Origin: Gracilaria gracilis
Lineage: Eukaryota > Rhodophyta > Florideophyceae > Gracilariales > Gracilariaceae
Direction of reading: 5' to 3'
Length of the DNA: 64,000 nucleotides
Assembly (NCBI GenBank): GCA_030374805.1
Contig: JARGSG010000011.1
Coordinates: 992,001 to 1,056,000 of the forward strand
A program made the translations under genes and the position numbers. The notes beneath the pieces are model-generated. The model ran no database searches, had not been told where the DNA came from, and saw nothing but the letters and a program-made list of their open reading frames with translations. The first letter of the stretch is position 1; each line of letters opens with the position of its first letter. Shown here piece by piece: positions 36,015-46,355 of the stretch.

Positions 36015-37873
36015 TCAGTCCCACAAACGCTTTGCTTCCGCGAGCTCCATTTTGGCTGTTTGCTTCCCGAGATATTCCAAGACAGATACCCCCTTTCCTC
36101 CAATCTTGAGAACCGTCTGCATCACTTCCTCAACTGTCATCTTCTTCTTCTTGGCAGTCATGTCGCAAAGCTTAAACATACCAGTTGCACACTGAAAGAA
36201 GTGCTTCTTCATATCCTCAAAACGGCCCGTCCTCCCTGCAGAGAACATTCTCAGTCGCACATGCCATTGCAAGCAACGGACGACGAAATGGAATTCCCCA
36301 TCTGCGAGTCTCATAAGGAGGTCACTGGAAACATGTGTGAGCGTCAGCGGCGGCCCCTCCTCACACACCTTCTCAAAGAATTGGAGAAGCCCCTCGCTTT
36401 GCACAAACTTCAGAGCCAGTGCCGCATAGCGATTCAAGTGACGCATATTATAGTCCCCGATAGCCCCACTTCTTTTCAACGCGCCCGCTATCTGTTTGGG
36501 CGTCACCTTCCCCACATCCACTCCTCCTTCGTCAATGATGTTTTCAACGAAGGACACCGTGCTGTGAAGCTTGTCTGCGAAAGAAATCTTCAGAACATTG
36601 GAGCTCATCTCGTTCAGGAGATTTCCAAGTCCTAGCACTTCATTCATGACCATCGGATTACCATCCTTCTTCGTCCATAACACAACATCCAGAGACTTCA
36701 CTATATCCTCCCATTTCCCTCCTCCCTCACGCAGGTCCTGTAAAACAAGAAATCGGTGATATCCGTCTATAAGTGTTACAGGCAGCACAAGTCTCCCGTC
36801 AACGATCTCACTCGCATCCAAATTGCCTACAAGTGTAACAGCAATCGAACCGGCGGAGGGAAGCCAACCAAAGTTGTGGCATTTCATCTTCGTGGCCTCC
36901 TTGTGCGCCAGGTTCACACTGCGAACCGTCTTCTTCGGGATTTCAATCATCTCGATATTCGTCGTCAACCACTGCTGAACATAGTCGGCGAGAGATATCT
37001 TCGGTAGCGGCAGCGTGGTGTCCACCTCATCTGACGGAACTTTATCTCCTTCATCGAACAAATGCCCTCAGTTCCACCCAGGGAAGTCTTAGTAGTCCCA
37101 ATGACCTCCACAACATCGTCATCGGAGTCATCGACGATGTTAACCATCTCAATTGCTCCCACCGGTTTCTTTATACCTCTAGAACCTCTTCGTCCTCCTC
37201 CTGTGGTTGGTGGAGACTGGAGTTTGGCGGTTTTAGAAGACTGCTCAGCCGATTACTTGACCTCCTCAACATCTTCACTCTCAGGCGGAGAGTTGGACGA
37301 CTTCCCGGCCCCAGGGTGCGAAGTGGGGTGCGTAGTGGGACTCTGCGGAATCCCAATTGAGGCCGTCATCGACGTATCACAGGCATACAACCCAGCCGAT
37401 AACAATTCGGCGGGCTTACTCGGGGATTTCTCCGAACCTTGGAAACGGTAAGGGTACTTCGCATCTAGATGACTTGAAATATTCGTCCTCCAGATAACCA
37501 CCAAATCCTCACCCTCTAAGGCAGTGGCGCTTAGAATATGGCCATGCATCGAACGGCAGAGCCCCTTCCCGGTACCACCAGCAGGCCCCACGCCACGTAC
37601 TTCTGGAGTACCAACTTCAACCCTGTTCTTGTCCTTTCCAAGGCTGATGAACAAAGATACAGAGTCGCCACCTTTTACCTTATGTGGCGCGGGAGTCCTC
37701 GTCTTCTTCTTCAGCGCGCGCGGTGTGCCCCACCCGGAACGCGATTTCGCCCTACGAGGCGTGGAGACCTTCGCCTTTCCTCGTGCTCGCGTAAACGGCG
37801 CCATTTCTGACCCCTCGCTGTTCCTCTTCGATCGCGCTGACTCCCGCCCGCTTTTATGGTTCAGAGGCGCCAT
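36015..37873 (-). pseudogene. ParB/sulfiredoxin-like protein, copy A
   Basis: An N-terminal region (from MAPLNHK at 37873 or MAPFTRARGK at 37804) has a basic tail and a domain aligning with copy B (LCRSMHGHILSATALEGEDL versus LRRELHGQPLDAGLLVIHN). A Ser/Asp/Glu-rich linker carries NIVDDSDDDVVEVIG. The core 37061-36015 contains VLPVTLIDGYHRFLVLQDL, the DG-x-HR motif of the ParB/Srx fold (ParB: ViaGeRR), then LGLGNLLNEMSSNVLKISFADK and a helical part, as in copy B (YIVDGMHRLLALKTL; LCLGSVLNESTGTMLKMRFADK). ParB proteins bind and clamp on palindromic DNA sites. Frame changes lie between 37253 and 37061. It is divergent from the methyltransferase gene. Confidence 0.6.
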
Positions 37874-38178
37874 GTTGGATACAAAGGGTTCAAACCATTC
37901 GAAACGCGGATTACGACCGTCAAGAATGCTCACGAGAACGTATAGTGGACGTTCCCTTCTCAATCACGTTCGTTGTTTTCACTTCCTGACCGAACAATGC
38001 GCCCGCTCAATATAGGATTAAACTGTAGGGGTTCCGTATTTCACGTTTTAGAATTCACTATCGCTTTATTTAGAAATTTAAATGATCGTCATAACTAACA
38101 CGTACGCATAGCTATAGAATAAAGGCACCCATTTTTGAAGGAAAAAGAAATGAATTGCGTTCGTTAAGTTTTCTGCGT

Positions 38179-38254
38179 GGACAGCGGTCCGGGGTGGAGC
38201 GGCGCTTCATCAGTGCCGTGATGAAGCGCCACAACACCCCGGACCGCTGTCCAG
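38179..38254. repeat. Long hairpin, copy A centre (left)
   Basis: Outer ends TGGACAGCGGTCCGGGGTG and CCCCGGACCGCTGTCCA, inner GCGCTTCATCA / TGATGAAGCGC, loop GTGCCG. The arms pair over nearly their full 35 bases. Same family as 39321-39394, 26440-26513 and the 134-bp array. Confidence 0.85.
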
Positions 38255-38562
38255 CGCCACACCACCGCGGACCGCTGTCCATGCGCAGTGGCCGATGAAG
38301 TTGGACGACACCTCGGACGGTTGTCCACGTGCTGTGGCGGAAGAAGTTGGAAGACACCCCGGACCGCCGTCGACGACGGATTCCACTTATGATTGTTTTA
38401 TGAATATTTAAAGCCCTGCATCTTCTTATAATGACGGGAGGACGCAAGGGTACATCCTATCAAATCGAAGAAGGTAGTTCTACCGACTGCCTTCTCTAAC
38501 TTCATATGATTAGATTTTCCTGTAGCGCCCAAGGTCGTGACCGATAATGAATACCCCCTTTT

Positions 38563-38591
38563 CGACAACCACGAGCATTATGTGGTTGTCG
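38563..38591. repeat. Small hairpin with GGAGAAGAAGA suffix (left)
   Basis: Arms CGACAACCAC / GTGGTTGTCG, loop 9 bases, followed directly by GAGAAGAAGAACTCATC. It parallels the hairpin at 39073-39107. Confidence 0.6.
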
Positions 38592-38686
38592 GAGAAGAAG
38601 AACTCATCACTGGCCACGACATTCTTCTAGTGACTATATTGGGGACTATTCTTCTTCAGTGATTGAAATATCAGTCATGGCTAAAC

Positions 38687-38720
38687 ACGATTATATGAGT
38701 TGAGCAACTCATATAATCGT
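38687..38720. repeat. 34-base palindrome in the copy A centre
   Basis: Perfect 16-base arms ACGATTATATGAGTTG / CAACTCATATAATCGT separated by AG. AT-rich, unlike the other hairpins here. Confidence 0.75.
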
Positions 38721-39072
38721 AGTCTACCATCACCGGTAGCTCGACCACTTCCGATAGTTCGACCTAACGCAGTCTAATCTATTCGGTCTAATAAGTAGCC
38801 ACAGTCGAACAGTGATTGAGCTTATCACGGCCAGCTCAAGCACTTCCGAATGTTCTCAGTAAAGCAAGGATGCAGAAGTGGCATTCACTGTGTCCGGCGA
38901 CTCTGGCTTGAATACGCAATAGCATGGAAAATAGAAGAGTACGCCAGTTAGCACGATTCACAGAAAACGAACAAAATTGTCGAACGTACCTTGTGTGCTA
39001 CTACGTCCGCGCAACAGAACAAGGACGGAAAGAGCACCTCCCTTATACAATTTCCGGCGATATATTTTTCTT

Positions 39073-39107
39073 CTGTCACAACCGAGAGAATCACTTGGTT
39101 GTGACAG
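39073..39107. repeat. Small hairpin with GGAGAAGAAGA suffix (right)
   Basis: Arms CTGTCACAACC / GGTTGTGACAG, 13-base loop, followed by GAGAAGAAGAGATCC. Arm sequence and suffix relate it to 38563-38591. Confidence 0.6.
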
Positions 39108-39320
39108 GAGAAGAAGAGATCCCCGGAAACCGTAACGGGGAGGGACAGAGCTTTGTGCTTACCGAGGCAGTTGGCAGGAGAGCGAAGGTGCTTAAGTACA
39201 CGCAGCTTCACATTACAAACAAGAGCCAGTCGCGAGGGGGCCGCTGTCCGGGTGGAAATTTTTCTTTTTCGCATGAACAGCGGTCCGAGGTTTCGTCCAG
39301 CTTCATCAGCCACGGCGCGT

Positions 39321-39394
39321 GGACAGCGGTCCGGGATGGAGTGGCGCTTCATCAGTGCCGTGATGAAGCGCCACTCCATCCCGGACCGATGTCC
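39321..39394. repeat. Long hairpin, copy A centre (right)
   Basis: Two 34-base arms with one mismatch and the loop GTGCCG; ends GGACAGCGGTCCGGGATGG and CCGGACCGATGTCC. Compensated differences from the left hairpin (GATGGAGTGG pairing CCACTCCATC) keep pairing intact, so the fold rather than the sequence is preserved, or the arms were converted to match. Confidence 0.85.
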
Positions 39395-39885
39395 GAAAAA
39401 CTAAATTTTGTTTTACTTTTTCTCCCACGGCGCCTGGAAAGCGGGCCGCCTCGGGTGGCACTTCATCAGAGCCGTGATGCAGCGCCACTGCACCACCGAC
39501 CGCTGTCCGGAGAGCCATAAGTTATAACTTCGCCTATACTTCCATATCTAGGAATTACCGCATTCCCCTTCCATCCCTGCCTTCTCTTATAACTGTTTAT
39601 CACCGCACAAGCCCCCCTAACATCGCCCAAGTTCCTTCTACTCCTCTACTTTAGAATTCTGGTACCGTTTTGGCGTCTGAACTCCTCCTTCACATCGCTA
39701 ATTCCGCAGCCGTCTGGCGTCCGCTCCCGTCTACCATCCGCACTCATATCTCGTTTGCTGCCGTCTCTCGTCAGCTTCCGTCTGTACGCGCTCGCCGTCC
39801 ACTGCCGACGTCAATCATCTGTTTTCTCACGACCGCTCTGGTTCTCTTTCCGTATTCATAATACGGCCTCTCTTTATTGTTTAAA

Positions 39886-42800
39886 ATGGCTGCCGCAACC
39901 ACATCCAGGTCTAAGTCACCGTCACTGGCACTTCCGACATCCGACATGAAGGTTGGAAAAATATTCGGTTCTGGGGATGAGCTTCTCACCGCGTGTTTCG
40001 CCATCCGTGATCACTATGTGTCGACAATGCGAGAGGAAGACGAACCTAGGAAAGTGGGACACAGCGAATTCGTTCAATATATCATCAAGAATCGCACTGT
40101 CCTAGACGTTGCCAAGAAGTACTTCTCTATCCTTCTCGGACCCACACACCCGTCATACAGCGACGATGAGCTTAAGGCTGTGTGCGGGAAGGGTTCGTAC
40201 CGTCAGCTGTATCTGTCGACGAAATTGCTTGACATCGTGGACTGAGACAGAGACAGGCGTGTGAGGGATTTTTGGGATGCTTATACCAGAGTGGACTTTC
40301 AAGGAATACCGAAGAATGTGACAGTAACCGAATTCTTCAAGTCCATGAGTATAGCTCCCAGGCGTGTGGGCCGCATAGTTCTCTCTTTCGGTACGAGCAT
40401 CGCTACACATTTCCAGAGAGTTCTCTTTCTTTCCCTTATTCAAAAAGTATCTATGAAAAAGCGCCTTCAGGGCCATAAGAGGCGTAAGGGGGAGAAGGGA
40501 TATTCCACTCCTTTTGGAAATGTGCAAATATCGCAGAATCTCCAAGCTCAGCGTGCGGGTTTTGGTACGCAGCTGGTAACAAAGGCCTGGGATTGTTTCT
40601 CCCAATTTCTGAGATTCCCTAGCGCTGAGGTCATGGTTCTCTCTTTCCTACTGCTCGTGCACGATTAAATTCAGTTTAAACCCATTGAAACGCGTTCCGA
40701 GGGGTTCCTGCACAAGGACAACGACCATCGATTGCTCCCGAGCAACACGCAAACTCTTCGGGAAGACGAGGTCCAACAGTGGGCATGGAATCTTCTGGAG
40801 GACATCGATGTGGCCCTCCGAACGCTTGCAAAGGAGTTCATTTCTGATCTGAACAAGGTTGTTGTGAACGAGCAGTTGTACACAATATCAGAACCTGGAC
40901 GATGGGCCGTTCTAAAGACGTTTCACAGGGACCCGTCAAGAGCGTTTGCTCAGAGATTTGATTGTTTCTCTAACTCGCCTATGTCCTCCATCTTGGAGAC
41001 AATAAGCCCTTTGAAAATCAAAGAAACACTCATGGTCCCTGATATACCTTTCACGCCGATATCGAAACCGGAGCCTGGCATCGAAATTCATGACGATGAC
41101 GATGAGCAGTTGAAAATGGGGAATCCTTCGGAGGGTAAACAAGGAGGGGATGGAGATGGCGGAAGTGGAATGGATGTAGTGGGTGAGAGTGGGAATGAAG
41201 ATGTTGGTGAACAGGCGTCCGACGCTGACATACAGCCTCCTCCTGCCATTTCCTCGTTGGACGATAAAATGGCATTCCAACTTTGTGAAGTAGAGATGGA
41301 GAAATACTTTCGAATTTATAATTGCGGGTTCGAGGATATGGTGGAAACGGACGAGACTCTGCTAAACAACGGATTCTCTCCATTGGGGAAAGATCAACTG
41401 GTTCATATGGACCCACCATACAACATAAGGGCCGATAAGAACCGGGAGAACAGTTGGTACGATATGCTGAGCGCTGAGCATATGAAGAAGGCGGCAAAGC
41501 TTATATCAAGGCTGCTACGTCCGGGGGGTCATTTCGTTATCTTCTATGCATTGGAACAGGTGAACCAGTGAACGAGGGTGCTATCCCTTATTGGAGCAAA
41601 GAACGAGCAAGGGGTTCTGAGGCGATCGTTTGTTGTGGACCAGGTCCTAATTCATTTTATACGGTCGCAAGGCAACCCCATGCGAAACCCGGGACGCAGG
41701 TCCTGCTCCTTGTTCCCTGCCATGGAGTATGCGATACATGGTGTTCTAAGTGGCCTCGCTTATGCACAGCAGCATGCGATGGTAAACTATGAGAACTTCA
41801 ACTACGTGCAGTCGAGGTATCCAGGGTACCACAGTGTTATTGACCAGGTACCGCCCATGTCCAATGGGGAGACTCTTCAATGGAAAAGAAAGAAGGAGGG
41901 TGGGGGCTACATGTTGCAAAAGGTGAGGTCGGAACAAAAACCTCGCGCGTTCTTGAAAGAGCTGATCAGCAGATTTTCGCAGCCAGGTGATACAGTGGTG
42001 GACTTGTTCGCGGGAACTTTTTCGACTGCCATGGCATGCATGGAGTTACAACGTCATTGGAATTTTATTGGTTGTGAGCTGGACCCTGACTGTTTTGCGC
42101 ATGCTAGGAACGCGTCAATTGTTCGGTTCGCGATGTGCATGCGCGACAATGAGACGGACATTCAAATTAGGCAGGAGGTCCTAAACTCTGTGAATCGCGT
42201 GATGGACTTATTTCCCAAGTGAAACGCTCTTCCTTCACGATCATGGAAGGCTCCATCCGGCTTCCCATAGTATCAGAAGTTCCCACCTTATATTGTGGAC
42301 TTCCGAGCATCGATGTGGCGGGAGGAGGGCATGGCCATGGTCAGCAGGCGCAAAGCGCTGCATGAGTGGCCAAAAACGTTGCAAGGGAAGATGGGTCTCC
42401 TGGATTGGAACACGGTGTTGGCACTGGAGGCCACTATGTATGGGTGTCGCATTTGGAAGTCGTCAATTCATCATCATGACGCAGGAGTGGGAGTGTTTAC
42501 CACGCGCCGTTTCATGAAGAACGAAGGGATATGTTTCTTTTACGGAACTCTAGTGTACCATGACTTAACCAAGAGGAAGGAGGTACGCAAGAAGTATGGG
42601 GAAGGGTTTTTAGGAGCCGCCGCCGCACGTTTTCGAACTTATGCGATGGAGGTTAGCCCGCGAGGCGAGGTATTCCGGAAACTCCCGGAAAGGAGACGAG
42701 AACTACCTACAATCCCTTCATGGATTGTCCCCGCTCCATTTTCGTTGGGTGGAACAATTAACGACCCAAAAATATGGAAGGGGATAAAGATAGGGATGCC

Positions 42801-43007
42801 GTGGAGGATGGCTTGAAGCAGCGACGGACTGCCAATGTGGCGGTGAGTCGAACCCCAGGAACTGGGCGAACTCCACTTCAATTAAGAGAGTACCGAATGC
42901 TTGCCGTCCGGGCACTTCGCGTTGTAGAAGTGGGAGAAGAGTTGTTTGCAGATTATGGAATGGAGTACACATGGGGTACGTCTTCGAATCCCAAAGTAAT
43001 CCAGTAG
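39886..43007 (+). pseudogene. DNA amino-methyltransferase - SET domain protein, copy A
   Basis: One frame runs from ATG 39886 to about 42790. A helical N-terminal region is shared with copy B. The methyltransferase has motif IV DPPY at 41410-41421, LRPGGHFVIF, then motif I DLFAGTFSTAMAC from 42001 and GCELDPDCF. The IV-before-I order is that of beta-type N6_N4 methyltransferases, and DPPY favours N6-adenine. A linker leads in the same frame to the SET domain: GVGVFTTRRF (about 42484), FYGTLVYHDL, VPAPF..GTIND and, after one frame change near 42790, EVGEELFADYG (about 42930). In-frame stops: TGA 40243, TAA 40666, TGA 41569 (Trp in copy B), TGA 42220, TAG about 42270. Alignment with copy B runs through the linker, so the two domains were one protein. 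Confidence 0.7.
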
Positions 43008-43349
43008 AGCTCAATTGATTTATGACTCACCGAACCAAAAGGTGTACCATAGTATGTGTAAAATCGAATTGTATACATTTTATTACGCTTTCTCTGTAAC
43101 TCTCGTGTTCCACAGGGGAGGACGAGAACTCCCCTAAGCGAGTGGGTGTCGTCACTTTTATCATCCAGTGACGTGAACAAAATGGGGATAGGATTCGGGG
43201 GAGTTGGTTGACGTTCAAGTACATAGAATAGAAGATACGGAGTACATGTGATATAATGTGAAAGTGTAACAGTTTTTGGCAGTGAGGTTTCGTACAGGAA
43301 GGGAAATTTCCGTCCCAATTTTCGGAAAGTGATTCCGAAAAGTACTAAA

Positions 43350-46196
43350 ACGGTGCGATATTTCTACCACACGTCGAGTGGAGGTGTGCGTTTCACGGGG
43401 GACCTGCGATCACGTCGAGCGGCGAACAGGTATTGGGGCGAGCGGCGACAACATCTAGAGCGCACCGCTGGGCGCATCGTCGTCGTCCGATTACATCTGG
43501 GTAAACGTAAAACGAGAAGTGCGAATTCGAATGCGAATGCGGAGGATGTAAGCGGGTGGGCGTCAGAAGGGCGAACGCGTGCAGAGGTGGTAGTTCGGGG
43601 TCGCGAGGATGGCTTGGGTAGTACTACGCGTGCGCCTCGAAGCGGCGATGTGGAAAATGGCGAGGGCGGTTTTGGGCGTACTTCGCGCTCTCCTCGAAGC
43701 GGATTACGTGGGAAAGGTAGGAAAAACACGGGGAGACTTGATCGAGGCCGACTTCTGGAGCGAACTGAGCGAACCGAGCGCACCGAGCAAACGGAGCGAA
43801 CCCAGCGAACCGAGCGAACGGTAAGTGCTTTGGTAACACAAGCTACTCCACTTCCACATGAGATGGGAAATGGAGGAGGGGAAAGCAGGGGAGAGATGGG
43901 AGGAAGGCAGGGGGATGATGCGCGAGGCGGTAGGGATAGAGATGGGCGGCGAAGGGGCGATGACTCCACGCAAGTTGTAGAAGAAGGCGAGTGTGGAGAT
44001 GTCATAGAGAAGGGGAGGGAGCGTCGCAGTGGGGGGGGGAAGGACGATAGCAAGAAGTACTAGTGGGATAGTTAGCCGTGTTATTCGAGGGAAGGAGGGA
44101 GAGAGAGTGGCTGGGGTTGGCGTTCGGGAGGGGAGGGATCGCGAAAGAGAAGTAGGAGGAGGCGTTCAGGAGGCGAGGAACAAGGGCATGGAGGTTGTGG
44201 TTGATATTAGGAGGAATCGAATGGTGGGCAGAGAAAGAACTGGTGGACCGCGACATACTGCGATGCGGGAGGAAGAGGAAGTGGGGGGTATGAGGCATAT
44301 GAAGGAGCATGGAAACGCAGAGGGCAGTGGGAGGCGAATTGGGCGTGTGGGCGATGGAATGGGGAGCCACGCCAATGTGGAGAGGATGGAATGGCTCCGA
44401 GACAACTTGCCCGGGAGAGTTGTAGGACGTAGCAGTGGTGGATCAGTGATTGAGAATGTGAAAGACAATATACCAGTAGATGGGAGGGTATTCGAAGGAG
44501 AAGATGTCGTTGTCGGAAACAGGCATAAAACTGGAGGGAACTTGGTGGAAACCGCGGTACGAACGCCTGTAGGAATACGTGTGAGGCATAGTGCCGTTCG
44601 GATTGGGGACGATGTGCATGAAGCAGGAGTCGACGATTCTGGGGATCGTGAAGAGAGGAACGGAGCAAGGGAAATGGGAACTACAGGAATAGCAGAAGGA
44701 GATGAAGAGAACTTACGCGTGTTGCCAAGGTCTGTACTGGTTGAGAGGTTGAATTCGTTGAAAGGGAAGCTCGGAAATAGAAAGGAGGATCACTATACCA
44801 TGATGGTGAGTTTGAAGCTCACGCAGAAAGAATTGGAACAGGTGAGGGAGGAACTGAAGCAGCAAAATGTGTTGATTGAAAATTTAGGGAGGCTGTGAAG
44901 GGTAGGAAGCAAAAAGGGTGTGGGAAGGAAGTAAAGGGGCTTCAAAAACATAATATAGAGGTGCCAGAATGTTTTTACGGATTTGCAAGGGCTGTATATG
45001 ATAAGATTCTCCACTATGCGAAGTTGGAGGCGTAAGAACTCTGTTTTGACACGGAGAACGTTGGTAGGAGCTGGAAGAACATGAGTGAGACGGTGGGAGA
45101 AAGCAGGGAGGGCAGCATATTTGTGGTTGGGGAGAAGGAGATGGTACCTTGGTGCCTGTATCAAGTGGCATATGAGATGAGGACGTATACGCCATCAACG
45201 GAGGGAGGAAGTGATGTGCTCTTGAAGTATGTGGCGGAGACAGAAATAATGGGAGATACTTGGGAGACGATACAAGAAGCGGGAAGGAAACAGGAGTGTG
45301 TGGATAATGTGAGTGCGGACAAGTGTCTGAGGCAGCGGATGAAGCAGACATTAAGCGATGTGATTGGGGTGCGGAAGCGGGCGGCTCGCGACAAGTTATT
45401 CTCCATCCTTGGATATGATTTGATTGCGAAACGTGCGAAACCTACTGAGGGGACTGAGCTATGGGAAGAGCTAAAGCAGCAGATGGGGTAGGCGCGCGAG
45501 AAGCTGATGGGAAGGGAGGATGGCGGGGGGAATGATTTGTGTCCGTGGAGAACGAGCCGGTTCGAAGACCTTGCGTACTCCGGGTCTCGTGCGGTTGGGA
45601 CACCATGGGAGGTTGATGATGAAGATATGTAATTCAAGAATGGCATGGCGGTGGCAGTGTTGGAGGACTTTATGGGATACGCAGTGGAGAGGCAAAGTAA
45701 CGGTGAGCGGCAGTACGTGGATGGGACCGTGATGCACCTTGCGAGACTTCACGCCTGGATTGCCTGTGTGGTGAAAACTATGAACGAGGTTGTGGGACGT
45801 GGGGGGCAAAGACAGCTTTTGTTCTCTACTTTGTATGGGAATTATCTACCTGGGGCTGTGGAAGGAATATTGGGGGTAGCCTGGCAATCGCTACAGGAGG
45901 AGAATGCCGAGAAGTTTGAGAACGATGGGTTTGTGGATGGAGATCCGAGGTGTGTGTCGGGAAACTCTGGGAGAACTGCGACAGTTGAGCTGTGGGTACC
46001 ATCGAGGGAGAAGATATACCTAGCTGTGAGGGAGGACTATTTTATGGCAAAACTAACACGGAGACTAGGTGCAGTTCTTGATTGTTACATAGCGGCCTGT
46101 CGACCGGTAGACGCGAGTTTCGGGCGGTTGATAGCACACCGGGCGGAACTCAGGGAAGGGACAGGGGTTGATGATAGGGAAGAGGCGGGCCAGTAA
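43350..46196 (+). pseudogene. Protein X of the transposon, copy A
   Basis: A basic low-complexity N-terminus contains an Arg-Thr-Glu tract (ERTERTERTEQTERT, 43755-43822) coded by 9-base repeats of the GAGCGAACC type. Then comes an Arg/Gly/Glu-rich stretch and a coiled coil (LVERLNSLKGKLGNRK; KLTQKELEQVREELKQQ, to 44898). The conserved part is 45081-46196: CVDNVSADKCLRQRMKQTLS, KLFSILGYDLIAKR, MAVAVLEDFMGYAVE, VDGTVMHLARLHAWIA and REKIYLAVREDYF, all matching copies B and C. The frame changes a few times. No start codon is secure. Convergent with the transposase, 160 bases apart. Function unknown. Confidence 0.6.
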
Positions 46197-46355
46197 GGAT
46201 GGGGGGAGGGGCAGTGGGGGGGGAAGGAGTGGAGGTATGTGTGGGATGGGGAAGAGATGCTTCTTCTTTTTCATGTCATGCGTATCTTCGCTCCTTCCAA
46301 TGGAAACGAAGCGGGTTTAAATTTTTCTGAAGCTGAAGCTAACAGGGAATAGAGG

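Larger units (their letters stand above)
37874..39885. promoter_or_regulatory. Divergent centre of copy A, dense in palindromes
   Basis: The 2.0 kb between the ParB-like and methyltransferase genes must contain both promoters. It holds two near-perfect long hairpins (38179-38254, 39321-39394), degenerate copies (about 38255-38370 and 39427-39508), a 34-base palindrome (38687-38720) and two smaller hairpins each followed by GGAGAAGAAGA (38563-38591, 39073-39107). No coding region is supported. Promoter elements themselves were not identified. Confidence 0.5.

Noticed and set aside
39886-43007. UGA read as tryptophan (as in red algal mitochondria)
   Set aside because: TGG is used for Trp throughout, TAA and TAG stops also occur, and not every TGA aligns with Trp. 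Pseudogene decay explains it better.
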